Positions 10,901-22,956 of a DNA stretch of 64,000 nucleotides are shown here, piece after piece. Numbering within the stretch: the stretch's first letter is position 1; every line of letters begins with the position of its first letter. Under the pieces are notes generated by a model. The model was given only the letters and a program-made list of their open reading frames with translations, ran no database searches and had not been told where the DNA came from. The position numbers were made by a program, and so were the translations under genes. The stretch spans positions 114,697,866-114,761,865 of the forward strand of contig OV884011.1 of NCBI GenBank assembly GCA_930367205.1, in the 5' to 3' direction. The stretch is from Acanthosoma haemorrhoidale (lineage: Eukaryota; Arthropoda; Insecta; Hemiptera; Acanthosomatidae).

Positions 10901-13660
10901 AAATATCCGGAGGAACGGTAACCTCACAAACTACTCAATAATATTTTTAATAGCTAAAATATTTGACCCAAAACACAAGTTTTTCTATTTCTATGTCTAT
11001 TTCTATTTTTATCCCTCAATACTGATTTTGTTTTTGGATATGTTTGAAATTTGAAGATTCTTTTTCTAGTATCTTAATCGATGCACCCACCATAAACACG
11101 TATTGAAGTGTTTTGGAACATACCTATAAAATTTCAGGTAGATTTAATCGTTTTTTTATTACCACGTAGGAAGACAGGCGATTGCCCGTACCTATTTGAA
11201 AGTAGAACTTTCTTCTCTGGGTTCGGCAATTATTACCGGTAAACTTGGTAAACTATTATATCATTCCTAATATGTAAAATAATAATAAAATATTTTATTA
11301 TTCCATCTGAACTTTTTTTTTCTGTATTTTTTATGATGTTCTGAAATAAAAATGTTAATTAAACTCTCGTATAAAGTTAGATAAAGCATACAAATTTAAA
11401 TGACTAAAAAAGGCTATTGGTGTGCCAGTCTAGTTGGTAATTTGCATTGTGTAGGCCGGGTCCAGGCTATCGACCAGTGAGTCACTTGGCTCTACTGGAG
11501 TCCATGCCCACAGGTAAAAGTGCCCTTCTCCGCTGCTGTTTGAAGCACTTATTAAAAGTAGCGTCAGCCGGCTAGAGTTTTCCACAAAGTCCACTTTAAA
11601 AAAAGTATAAATAAGAAGCAATACTGAGGCGAACTCCGCTATTTTAAAAAATATCCACTAAATATAGGGTTTTTTGAAATTCCAACCGGCAAGTTTAGGG
11701 TTATTATTTTCTCTAGCAATCCCTGCCAATAATTAAATCGAGAGATCCAACAATGTTATATTGCGGAACTTATCTCAAGGGTGCGAAGTATTATGTCATG
11801 AGGCAAAGGTGAGTGTCGTCACCACACAACTAGTAAATGCTTCCACGTGACTTACACTGCCTTTCCTAAGGAAATAAATAGATGACGCAAACGTTATTTA
11901 AAAGAAAAGTGCACCTATTCTTACATATACCTTTACTTCATTTCATTTCGGAAACCTTAACTCTTCTGCCTAATTGTGCTTTCTATTTCTAAAAAACGGA
12001 AATGTTTAATATTAGAATATTAGCTTCGCCATTTCATTTTTTACAGGCTACTTTTTTTTTGTAAATTGAACAGGACCTAAAAAATGTTTTATTTATTATT
12101 TACACGTCATCAGGGACGGAGAAAGTGAAGAAACAAAATATTGGGTCACATATATCTTAAATACTTATTAAGTAATTGTGAAAAAAATACTTAATTTTAT
12201 TTATTATACCCTCTGGGCATCTCAATAATGCCTTGGCCCAAAAAATCCTATTGAAATCGGTTTGAACAATATTTTGTTTAGTTCTCTATTTTTAAAATAA
12301 AACTTATCCAGTATTAATAATTTTTATTTAAGTGCTCCTTCATACTAACACATCATCCTTATGCATATCCACTCACTCAATGTGTACTGAACGATATTAA
12401 ATACGTGTTTTCTACTGTTGGCCTCAACAATTTTATGGAATATCTCTGAATTTCTTTTTACGTTACCGTCTTTAATGTGTCTTCAAACGTAACAATAAAT
12501 TTTTGACTACTTTTGAACGCGCCCAGCAGTACAGAAAATTACGCTTTTATAGATAGAAGAAGGGGAAAATATTTTTTGAAAAACGGTTTCATGATATATT
12601 TGGGGTGAGAGAGGGCTTAAACTTGATCCCTCCCATCCATATTTTTGGCGATCATTAATTACCTCTCCTAACGGTGTTACAATTCATCATTCCTCAAAAC
12701 TTACCAGTCATAAATTATCTACCTTTTTTTTTTAATAATTCCAGACACAGATGGGTTTTATGAATGGGCTCATGACATTGAAAACGCTCAATTTTTATTT
12801 TCATACTTGGTGCAATCATTGTTTGATCTGTTATTAAACAAATATTCATTGGAATCCCTGCCAATTAAATTAAAAATAAATAAATTATGTATGATATATG
12901 ACCATTGATATCCGCATAGACTAACATGAATTCATTTCTATGCCTCTGTAAAAGATAATTTTAATTAAATACACAAGTCACTGATTTGATTATCAATTAA
13001 TTTTATCCGCAATTAAAGGTTATCAAAGTGAAGATATATTTGGGAGGAAAACAATCGAGATAAGATAATCTTCTTTCACCTATTCACTGATTAAGGTCAG
13101 ATGTGTTTTATCTATGATCTGTCATCGCAGATAAACGAAACCCGATCAATGTACCTTTTCAGTGATGTTCTTAATTTTCTGATTGATAAATGCTGTTCGA
13201 CTACTTATTTGTTGTGAAAAAAAAGTGTGTCATTTTACATGTCACAATTGTGCTCAGTATCCTTCTGTATTGATTTTTTATTATAAATTCATTCAATAAC
13301 ATATTGTTAGAAAATGATTACCCGAAATCCGTAATGTATAGGATATAGTATAATAATCCGAGGAAGACTAATATAATGACAAAAAAACCCAAAAATCCAG
13401 GCAAGGTAAATATCATACGAACTGTTTTAACCAATAATAAAACAGCAGCTAAGAATAAACTTATTACTGATTTCTACGAGTCAAACAAAATTAATGACAG
13501 GGATGACAAATTACTTAATGTGACTGATAACAATGTTTTTGATACAATGAACTTAATAACAAACATTTAAATATAATAATTTAAATGTATTAAATATAAT
13601 AATTTAATTACAAAAGTTTTTAAAATCTATGGCTACCAAAATTTGAAATTTGTACAATAT
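10901..13660. other. No gene recognised
   Basis: AT-rich DNA. A minus-strand ORF at 11621-11430 (63 codons) lies in a small GC-richer patch without a known motif. A plus-strand 64-codon ORF at 13376-13570 is K- and N-rich, as AT-rich noise tends to be. Neither is called. Confidence 0.5.
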
Positions 13661-13679
13661 AATAATAATAAACTTATCA
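13661..13679. repeat. Target-site duplication, left copy
   Basis: aataataataaacttatca, identical over 19 bases to 16135-16153. It flanks the 5' junction of the Jockey-like element. Part of it is a TAA simple repeat, but the nine bases aacttatca are not, so the match is unlikely to be chance. Confidence 0.85.
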
Positions 13680-15498
13680 CTGGCCATCAGATCCCAACCG
13701 AAATCCAGATCTCCTAGACTTCTTCTTCTACAATAGTTTAGGAACACTAAACTATTCACCCAAGCGCCTCGATGACCTTTCCTCCGATCATAGCCCTTTA
13801 TTATTAACCATTTCCCTAAGACCAATTCACAAACTACCCCCTCCTTCATTTATTAGGGGCCCAGTCGATTGGGACCACTTCCGCCAGCTTCTTACAGGCT
13901 CCATTGACCTCAAAGTGTCCCTGAAAACATCCCAAGACCTAGACGATGCAGTGCATTCTTTCACTACCCTGGTCCAGAGGTCGGCTTGGGAGGCATCGTC
14001 TCCCCATCGTCACCCAAAAATCCATAATCATAATCGTTTACCTCAGCATCTCAAAGACCTAATCCAATCCAAACGCCGCTCCAGAACAGTGTGGCAAAGA
14101 TCCCGGCATCCTGCTGATCGCCGCTCGTACAATCAGTACTGCCGATTGGTAAAGCGGCGATTGGCATCCTTCCGTTCCGATTCTTTCAATTCCTACCTCT
14201 CCTCTCTGTCTACCAGGGATAACTCTTTGTGGAATGTAACCAAAAAAATCCTAAAGTATCAACCTGTTTCACATCCACTCCGTCGTGATGATGGGTCCTG
14301 GGCGGCTTCGGATGAGGATAGGTCGGAGGAATTTGCTCTGCATCTTACCCATACTTTCACACCTCACCTTTCTCATCAAAGCCATACTCACAGCACAACT
14401 GTGGAAGATTTCCTCACTTCACCTATTCCTCTCTCTCTTCCACCAAAAGCCGTTAATCCCTCTGAGGTCAAATATCTTCTGAAAAACTTACCTTACCAAA
14501 AATCCCCTGGATATGATCTCCTTACTCCTCAAATTCTCAAACAACTTTCTCCTAAAGCCATAATCTTTTTAACCTATATATATAATTGCATTATCCGAAC
14601 GACGCACTTTCCTCTCCTCTGGAAACATTCCATTATTGTCCTATTCGCCAAACCCGGTAAACCACCCAATGATGCCTCATCTTACCGTCCAATTAGCCTA
14701 CTCCCTATCCTCTCAAAAATTTTTGAGAAACTCCTACTAAAACGTCTATTTCCAATTGTTGAATCCAAAAACCTTTTTCCCACACACCAGTTTGGTTTCC
14801 GCCAACGACATTCCACTGCTCAGCAAGGCCTTCGCGTTGTTGAACACATCTCCTCAGCCCTTGAAAGCAAACAGTATTGCACTGCTGCCTTTCTCGATAT
14901 AGCTCAAGCTTTTGACAGGGTTTGGCATGCAGGTTTGCTCTACAAGCTCAAAAGATATTTACCACAGACCCTTTTCCTAATCCTACAGTCCTACCTTTCA
15001 AACCGCTTCTTCCAAGTCCGCTGTGGTTTAGAATACTCTAACTACTATCCCATAAGTGCAGGAGTTCCACAGGGCAGTGTCCTGGGCCCCATCCTCTATA
15101 ACCGATACACCGCTGATGTCCCCTCTACTCCCAATACCTTCTTGGCCACATTTGCAGATGACACTGCAGTCTTGTCATCCCACCCAGACCCAGACATAGC
15201 ATCCCATAACCTTCAAAAACACCTTGACGAGATCGAGTATTGGTGCAATCAATGGCGGATCATAGTTAATGAAGCAAAATGCTCCCACATTACCTTCACC
15301 CTTTGTCGCAAGTCTTGTCCACTAGTTTATTTTAATTCTATTCCTCTCCCTGTATCCGAGACAGTACGGTACTTAGGCTTCCATCTTGACAAACGACTGA
15401 CCTGGAACCCACTAACTAAAAAGACAAGAACTAAACAGACGCTTTGGACAACTGTACAGACTACTTCAAAGGACATCCCATCTCTCATTAGAAAATAA
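13680..15498 (+). pseudogene. Jockey-like endonuclease/reverse transcriptase, truncated and frameshifted
   Basis: The frame is open from the truncation junction (about 13678) to TAA at 15496; there is no ATG at its head. The first 50 residues hold W-P-S-D-P-N-R-N-P-D-L-L-D-F and then L-S-S-D-H-S-P-L, the C-terminal catalytic S-D-H of APE endonucleases. The RT follows: S-Y-R-P-I-S-L-L-P, then F-G-F-R-Q-R-H-S-T, A-F-L-D-I-A-Q-A-F-D (catalytic D), A-G-V-P-Q-G-S and F-A-D-D-T-A-V (catalytic D-D). All three catalytic aspartates are present. Near 15412 about seven bases are missing relative to the copy at 62065-63591, so the last residues are read out of frame. About twelve bases are also missing near 15660. 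The protein nicked target DNA and reverse-transcribed the element; this copy lacks most of the endonuclease and cannot. Confidence 0.92.
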
Positions 15499-16134
15499 AC
15501 TACTAATCTACAAAGTTATACTTAAACCAATCTGGACATACGGAATAGAGCTATGGGGGACAGCAAAAAAGTCGAACATCAAGCGTATCCAATCCTTTCA
15601 ATCAAAAGTCCTGAGAACAATAGTAAATGCTCCTTATTATGTCAGCAACAAAACCCTTAATATACCCTACATTCTAGAACTCATCCCTTCCAAGTTTACG
15701 AAATTCCACAGTAGCCTTTCCAACCACCCTAATCCTGTAGCACAGTCATTGCACTGCGCCACTCATCCCTATAATCCTTCTCGGAGACTGAAATGGCAGT
15801 GGCCTCGTGACCTGCTATAAACGCGTGACAGTGGGAGTCCTGGCAATGGCCAGTTTCTGCAATCATGTCCTGAGCGTCTGTGGCTCTCGCGCTCTTGGTC
15901 AGCCTCCACTGGCTAGTATCCGGTGACGCGGCTGACGGAGGAGCGTGGGGGACTTCCCAAGACTCCGCTTTCTCTTCGCGGTGGATTTGGGGGGTCTCTG
16001 GGCTGTCTGTAAATATTGTATGAATGAGCGAGTAAATGATGAACTGTAAATATTGTATGAATGAGATCATTTATCTTAATTACTTATTGCCTTATAAAAT
16101 GCAGATCGTAATTATAGCACAATAAAGGAATTTT
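13680..16134 (+). mobile_element. 5'-truncated Jockey-like non-LTR retrotransposon (copy 1)
   Basis: The element starts inside the C-terminal part of an APE-type endonuclease, runs through a reverse transcriptase and ends in a 3' UTR of roughly 340 bp (about 15790-16134). An exact 19-bp duplication brackets it, which is direct evidence of target-primed insertion followed by 5' truncation. The 3' UTR has two copies of ctgtaaatattgtatgaatg 37 bp apart (16007, 16044) and ends with a small stem-loop near 16089 followed by cacaataaagg. There is no poly(A) tail; instead it runs into the TAA-rich duplication. Sequence is close to the copy at 61889-63552, so this family moved fairly recently. The coding frame is broken near 15412. 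Confidence 0.93.
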
Positions 16135-16153
16135 AATAATAATAAACTTATCA
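16135..16153. repeat. Target-site duplication, right copy
   Basis: Identical over 19 bases to 13661-13679; marks the 3' junction of copy 1. Confidence 0.85.
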
Positions 16154-16854
16154 AACATGAACGATAAAATAATAGAAAGTAATGATATGCGGAACATATT
16201 ATTCAAAATTAATTGTAAAGATGTAAGGGTAGATATTTTATAGGCGAAACCTGAAACATTATTGCGTTAATATAAAAATGGATATTACTAATCATTACTG
16301 TATCTGTATTTTTCTGATTATGTAGGGATTGGTTGATGTTAAACTGAATGAGTTTGAAACGTTGAAATTATTATTGCTTATTGTAAATTTATTAGTAGAT
16401 TTATTGTAATTAGTGTATGAATTTATAATTTCAAATCGATACAGAAGTTTAATCTGCAAATCACGATATTTAATATGCGTAGACATCATTAAAAATAACA
16501 AATATTAATTTGTATACTTCGCAGTGTTAAGGAGATTCACCAATTTCATTAATTTTATACAAGTTCCTGAATTAAATGATGGAAAAAAATGTTAGTATTG
16601 GTGTCGTTGAAGGGCTACTAACTAATTCATATTAAAGGCATGAAATTTTGCGTGGAGATGGGCTTTTAATATAAGGTAGATATGAAAAATACCCTTTTCC
16701 GTAAGACATCAGTAAGACTTATCAATTACGTATTTAAAAAGTATTTGTTTTTTATTGCTTTTAATGAGTAGGGTACTACTGCATGCAAGATCTCGATGTT
16801 TTGATTAACAACACGTTATTTTTTTTTTTAATAACCAAAATTACAAAATGTTGC
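16154..16854. other. No gene recognised
   Basis: Very AT-rich. The 68-codon minus-strand frame at 16501-16295 is N-, S- and I-rich noise. Confidence 0.5.
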
Positions 16855-17545
16855 GATATGTGTGAAAAAAATGTCCCTATATCTTATGAAGAATTAACGA
16901 AGATTTTATTTTATGTTAATTGTGAATTTGTAGTTTAGTTAATGATTACCATATTTATGTGATGTAATATATTTTTATAATGGGAAAATTTTTTTAAGTA
17001 CTAAGGACCTGACAAAAATTAGAATATGTTATTAATAAGGGACTGGAGATTTAATCATTAACAACAGCATTAAGAATATTTAATCTGATTTGACACTTGC
17101 AACTGATTTTCATTATGAATTCCCTAGGACAAACTATTAAGATGAAAATTGAGTATTAAGGTATAGGGACTATGCATTCCCAGTTTCACGGTTTCCTCCC
17201 AAGCTGAAAACCAACACGGTACTTGATGGCTTGACGCGGATGAGATGACACCTTTTGGGTGAATGCGGATGGCCCTGGACTATTGATGATGGAAGCTGAC
17301 CTGGGACCTGCCTAGGAGAACAATGTTGTGTTGGTCATTGAAAACCACAATTGAGTTCTTCATTAATAATGTACCACAACCCGTTGCGAGTTTATGTGAA
17401 TACCGTGCTATATTTAGAGTCAATTAATTTCAATATTCTGGTTTTGTTAAATATACTTCTGAAGTAAATTCAATAGTTACGACCAAGTGGTTATCATTTT
17501 GATGTTCTCTGTTAATAGAGAATAATGATTAAATCTATAATGTTT
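16855..17545 (+). repeat. Unclassified repeat family C, copy 1
   Basis: Direct repeat of 37965-38855. Matching blocks include tgtccctatatcttatg, gttaattgtgaatttgtag, tgatgatggaagctgacctg, tcaatattctggttttgtta and gttacgaccaagtg, in the same order and at similar spacing, with many substitutions and an insertion in the other copy. The inner 17180-17340 part is GC-richer. No long ORF, LTR ends or terminal repeats are visible, so the class is unknown; a non-autonomous element or the 3' end of a larger one are both possible. The orientation given is arbitrary. Confidence 0.75.
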
Positions 17546-18349
17546 CCATTGATTTCCTCAGTAATAAAAATATTAAAATGGTTGAATGTGTTGACGATGG
17601 TGGCTGTACCAAGCTCTCAGCCGGCGCCGTGACGCCCTTTAGAGCGTTGGCTCTTTACAACTATCTATATATATAAATAAATAATAGTCATTAAAACTGC
17701 TATTATGATGTTCGCAACTTTACGAGTAACTCCGTCGATTTCTTTAGAGGTATGATGCTTTTTCCAAGGCAGTTCCATTTGATGTTTGGATGATGCTACA
17801 AATAAAACTCTAGCCACATGAAAAATAGTAGTGGGTCATTAAAAAATTAATTTTTATTTCATATTCAGTAGCTTATCCAATTATAAATCTCTACGTCCCA
17901 TTGAATAATGACATTAACATGTGTAGGGGATTAGGCATGCTATAATTACAAAAAGTCATCAAATAATTTTTAACCGTTTTTTTTTTGCAACCCCAGTTTC
18001 ATACAGAGGGCATAAAAAACAGCCTTGAATAACAGAAAACATATTTAAGAGACAATTAATAACCTATTACTTGTAATTGATAATCAAGCATTTCTCTATC
18101 ATGATAAGTAGGGCATCAAATCAAATGTTCTTGATTTACTAATTAATTATATCTAATAGGTTTTAGGACTTACAAGGAACTTAAGAGGAATTACAAGAAG
18201 TAATAAATCGTTTTCGTAGTTGTACGGAAACCTTTATTGATGCATCACATGGGTTGAATTTTTGAAATAGCTGTAGCGTCTCTAATCATAACACCTATAA
18301 CGTAAAGATAAAGAAAGAGTTGGGGCTCATCAGTTTATTCCTTAAGACA
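17546..18349. other. No gene recognised
   Basis: AT-rich DNA. A small GC patch near 17600-17660 has no visible function. Confidence 0.5.
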
Positions 18350-18604
18350 TCAAAAATATAACACAGGAGAACTGTGGTCTTGCAGGGAGGATGGGTAAGG
18401 CGTGCACGGATAATTCATAATTACAATCCAGAGAAAAAGAAAAGAAAACTTGGACGTCAAAGGAAACAATGGATGGAGGCCGTAAAAGAGGGAACGACAA
18501 TGGGAGGACTTGGAGATGACAACTGGCACGATAGTGCCTCGAATGGAACAATTCAGTGGACCACGTGCAGACGCTGTGCTTTCAAATGTACAATAAATAA
18601 ATAA
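18350..18604 (+). pseudogene. C-terminal tail of a non-LTR reverse transcriptase
   Basis: The plus strand encodes a stretch with K-L-G-R-Q-R-K-Q-W-M-E-A-V-K-E, then M-G-G-L and N-W-H-D-S-A-S-N. A basic G-R-x-R-x-x-W-x-x-x-V-x-x-D segment followed by W-x-x-x-A-x-x-R is common at the C-terminus of endonuclease/reverse transcriptases in several insect non-LTR families, and this reads as a worn version of it. No ATG opens the stretch, and no RT core is found upstream. It differs from the Jockey family that dominates this window, so it is a separate lineage. Confidence 0.55.
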
Positions 18605-21600
18605 AATTTTCAATTGTCTACTTGAATAGTATACGTTTATTGTTACTTAAGCTTGGTTGCATTTATAGACTTAAATCTGATAACTGTACGAACGCAATTC
18701 TTTAAAATCAGTGGAGTGAGTTCAGAACAGACAATATTCTATAAAGTTTTCAATTTGTCAGTAAATTTTTTAATTTTACCTAATTTCATCACGTTATAAA
18801 ATTCTTAATGTTCTTCTTTCGTTTACCTTTTTAGGAGTTCCTGAGGTCTTTCTTCATGAGTTTTTAAATTGTATAGCTGTTTAAATTTGGGTAATTATTT
18901 TAATTAAATTGATAGAGCGTCATCCCACAAAGGTCGCTTAGTCTTAGTTACCAGCTACTGACACTAAAAAATTTATATTTACTATTATTATGCTTATTGT
19001 TATATAGTAAACAGTCGCCAGAGCCTAGATCAGTGGTCACCAATCTAAAAGGCGGTCACATGTTTTTGTGGGCAACAACGCTGACCTACAGTTGGAAATA
19101 ACCGAATCCCAAAGAAATGTTTTCTTAAAGGACATTTATGCCCAAGTTCAAAAAAAAACTCTTACCAATTTTGGACTAAAATGTGTATGAAAAAAAAGTA
19201 TCAAGAACCGATCTATCGACTATATCAAATTGGATTGATATATCGACTCACAGATGAACGTATTAAAAGATGAGAATCAGCTGCTCTAACTTGATCTATA
19301 ATCTCAGGCAGATTATTAAAAATAAAAATGTTCCATTTTTCCCATTGAACATTAACCACAGTGAACGTCAGTGAGAACCTGATTAATGAATAACATAAGT
19401 CATATCTTCTCTAACGCAGACAGAACTCATTATTATTTATGTATTTAAACTGTTTTAAATGCTTTTAAAATATCGCTTAATAAAAGCTAATGTACACCTT
19501 TCTCCCTGCCTCTAAAATACTGTTCACAGGCTTCGCTTTCTCTATTAATTACAATTTTATTTTCTACGAGGTTTTCACGTTCGGGCAGCAGTCTGGATGG
19601 CAGTGAATGTCTGTTGGTACCAAATTTAGTCATTGATTATACTTAAGGGGACTGGGGAAATAATGTAGTATATGTGTTGCAGTTTAGTCAAACGTAATTG
19701 AGTGCAATCGAATAATAATTATTTATAGCTTAATGATGTGCTTAATTCTGGACTTAATTAAATAATCAATGACCTATCAAAATGATTAATAACAGGAATC
19801 CTCTGTAGTTAAAGTAATGTCAGTGGGTTTACCAGTCATCAAAGAATATTTTTACGTGTCTCAACATTTTCATGCTACGCCTTTGATGAAGTAATTTTGA
19901 AAAGAGAGCTAACCAATTCATCCATCTGATTCGTAAAGGTTCATTGAACAAAATACTCATTCATAAATGAATGAACGCTGCTGTAGAAGTAATTAAAACA
20001 TGGTTTCTTGTTTTTTTTAATTAGAAACGTACGCATAATAAGCTAAAAGTATCTTTGCATTCGTTTTACAAAATAATTTTGCGATTACTAATTGAAGGAC
20101 TCTCTCCTCTCATTGAAAAAACGTATGGTACAGAATCTGCTGAGGTCTTTATAATTAATTCCAATGTAATTTACCTTGAGCTTGAGCTGCTAAAACTACT
20201 AGCCTTGGGCGAGCACTCAGGTGAAGAAAACCGAGAGGAATCTTAAGCTAGCTGGAAGCTGTTTACATTCCACCTTCGTTCTACCTTCTATTTGCTCTCA
20301 GTACCACTTCACTAATTTCAAGCTTATTTCAATGGAACTCCACTTCTTTCCTTTTTTATTTCAAGAATAAACTTTCTTTTATTTGTGACTCCACTACTGC
20401 TTTGACTGAACGAAATCTAGTTTTTCCATGTTATACGTTCTTCTAGAAGGAAGCCTCCTGGAACAGGCATAAGAAAGTTATTTGTTTAGTTGATTAGGTG
20501 ACCAAGAAGCTTCTGTTGAGCTGAGGACTTATTGGTTCAAGATATCACCATAGATACGGTGTGCTACGTAAATTTGTCTAATATTTAACTAACCGTAATT
20601 AAATCTCTTTGGTCTTTTCTCACTCACCACGCATGTGTAATCGCTCCGTTTGGAAGCGTAACTAGAGTGGTTCATTCATTCACCCTTAGGGAGAAAATTT
20701 ATACACTACTGTGTTTTGGTCACAGACCTCTCTTTAAGTGTAAGCTATCTTTATGAAAAAAAACTACTCCTATTTTTGCATGTGATGAAACCCTCAACCA
20801 GAAATTAAACCGTAAATAACCTTTACTCAGTTTAATTCCTTTGAGACACTTGCCTAATTAAGTAACGGTGCTTGAGATGTCATTGTTATGATATTAATTA
20901 TACTCGGCAATGAAATTCACCTTTAAGGAATATTATTTTTATTTCAGCCAAATAGTTTCTTTTAATTTTCTTAGAGGAACGAGGTAATTTGTTACAAGAA
21001 TTACTTTCAAGTGATTTCTCTTAGCGGTATCATTTCATTAAATCTTATATCAGGACATGTATAAATAGCGATCTTTGGCAACAAAATCTGCAAAGAAGGT
21101 ATGTTTATGAAATTACATTAATTGATAGTCACTCGTGTGCTATCTCAAGTTTTTTTTTGCCTTACTGACTTCCTGGAAAGAACTCTGAATTAAATCATTC
21201 AGCCTGAAGAAATGAGAAAACTTTTTCAACAGATTCTCTGAGAGATAAGTGAAATTTGTTAATCCCTCTGAAAAAATTAATATTTTTTTTGTTCTTGGGA
21301 CATATAGGGGGATTATTTCTCATGAATTTAATTACTATCATCTGGAAAGCTGAAAAACAAAAAACAGCTGTCGATTCGTCACAATCCTACTGTCTTCTTT
21401 AAGCATATAGAGAGATAAGGATATTATATTTAGAGCAGAATAACAAAGAAGGGCGATCAAATAAATAATAATGGGCATTAGTGAGCTGAAGGCAGTTTGC
21501 CAGCTGGAGTGTGCGCCATAAGATCCATTTTCCAATTCAGTTCTTGACCTCACAAAAATACTTCACCTTATACTTCTCGGGGTTTCAAGCTAGAGATTGT

Positions 21601-22235
21601 TTGGAGCTACAAATGGTTTTGCTACAAACATACTTTCATTGAGAATAATTGCAAAGATGATTGCTGGTATTTACAGTCCGACCACGAGCAGTAGAGACCG
21701 GGGCAAATATCTCCCAGGGTAAATGTTGGATGAACTGTTAGTAAACAGTTGTCCGCTAGCACACATTGTCTGTTCTGGAAACATACTCACACACTACACT
21801 CCGTACTCAGATGCCTGATAAGAATAGCTACACCAACGTACAGTCTTAGCTGCGGTACAAGGTTAAATCCGGGCTCCTAGTAGCCATCATCGGAAAATAA
21901 GTACTTTCGTAAACATAACGTTTAAAATTTATATTAATCAGCAGTTTTAAGACTGATTATTTTCTAACAGCATATGACTCGCTGTTATTGAAAACAAAAA
22001 AGTTGGGAGAGAGAGGCTTCCATCATTCATCTGTTAGCATAACCGTCAAACTACGCTGAATAGTTTCTTGTTGAATATAATACCCAGAACTTTGATTTAA
22101 ATTTCTGACTTGGTCCCGTTTCCCGGTTCAGGATTAATTTAAAATAGCCACTCGAGAAGAATTTCATAAATATTCCATTGAATAAACTAGTGGAACCCAA
22201 CGGTAGAAATCAGGCATTTAATTCCATTCCCTAGG
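18605..22235. other. No gene recognised
   Basis: About 3.6 kb of AT-rich DNA. Short ORFs at 20055-20246 (plus) and 21553-21338 (minus) lack recognisable features. A region of more balanced composition at 21600-21900 matches nothing I know. At 19031 cagtggtcaccaatct resembles a hAT-type end but has no partner. Confidence 0.5.
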
Positions 22236-22468
22236 ACTAGAAGACTAAAGTGGCAGTGGCCTCGTGTCCTGCTATAAACACGTGACAGTGGGTGTCCTGG
22301 CAATGGCCAGTTTCCAATCCTGCCCTGAGCGTCTGTGGCTCTCGATATCTTGGATCGTATCCGGTGACGCGACTGATGGAGGAGTGTGGGGGGTGACAAT
22401 AATGGGGATTTGGGAGGTCTCTGATTGTAAATACTGTATGCATGAACGAGTGAATGAAAAATTGTAAA

Positions 22469-22473
22469 TATGG
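22469..22473. repeat. 5-bp target-site duplication, left (TATGG)
   Basis: TATGG here and at 22876-22880. The unbroken 3' UTR at about 61975 (minus strand) reads gtaaatatggtatgaatgag, with one TATGG, so the duplication comes from the LTR insertion. Confidence 0.8.
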
Positions 22474-22875
22474 TGTCAGGTCGTCACGAGGAGGTGCCTA
22501 GTTACCCTAGCCCTAGTGACGAAGTGAGGGTTGATTAGGCTATGACCTAGACAATTCCATCATGACGGGTCTTACAACTGTACTATCTGACTCCAAATCT
22601 GATAGGTATGAGTCCCAACAATGCACTATGTTCAGGAGAAGAGGTATAGGGTAGGTATTGTAGGTAGTTTATGTGTTCTTGAAATGACCACGAATTCACA
22701 CTCGGTATCTGAGGGTAGGCGAAAACCGTCCGGATCCCAAACGCGAGTGTGAACGGGAGAGAGCCAGTCTGGATCACTGGGGGAGACACTACTAGGTAAA
22801 GTTTGTAGGGCCCTAGGTGGCCGTCGTCCGCAATGAAAAAATATCATCCAAGAATGTGCTAGTTTGCTACAGTGC
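22474..22875 (-). repeat. Family-B LTR (402 bp) nested in a Jockey 3' UTR
   Basis: Starts TGTCAGGTCGTCACGAGG and ends TTGCTACAGTGC. The start resembles the family-A LTR start (TGTCGGGGGCGTCAC), with shared ccctagccctagtgac and the GCTACA end, so the two are related. The middle, cccaacaatgcactatgttc to gcgaaaaccgtccgg (about 22613-22733), is nearly the same as 35373-35493 in the larger LTR B2. This copy lacks the long GC-rich portion present at about 35590-35860. Orientation is taken from the family-A copy with a primer site, so it is reverse on the plus strand. No internal region is attached, so it is a solo LTR or a deleted one. Confidence 0.75.
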
Positions 22876-22956
22876 TATGGTATGAATGAGAACATTTATC
22901 ACAATTACTCATTGCCTAATAAGGCGGATTATAATCTTATCACTATAAAGTTTTGA

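Larger units (their letters stand above)
22240..22956 (+). mobile_element. Jockey-like element 3' end (copy 2), split by an LTR
   Basis: From about 22240 the sequence follows the 3' UTR of copy 1: ggcagtggcctcgtg, cgtgacagtgggtgtcctgg, gagcgtctgtggctctcg and then attgtaaatatgg. It resumes at 22876 with tatggtatgaatgag and ends with tgcctaataaggcg and cactataaag near 22950. Between the two halves sits an LTR (22474-22875). Only the 3' UTR is present, so the insertion was severely 5' truncated or has been trimmed. No duplication is seen around it. Confidence 0.85.

Noticed and set aside
19031..19060. cagtggtcaccaatct as a hAT terminal repeat
   Set aside because: No inverted partner or 8-bp duplication was found nearby. 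The same holds for cagtggtgtaccaggggg near 28696.
22187..22443. Overlapping ORFs in the Jockey 3' UTR (also 15729-16070 and 55895-56215)
   Set aside because: They are shadows of the GC-richer 3' UTR, differ between copies and have no coding motif.
22583..22847. Two minus-strand ORFs inside the family-B LTR
   Set aside because: They lie in LTR sequence and are not kept in the other copy.
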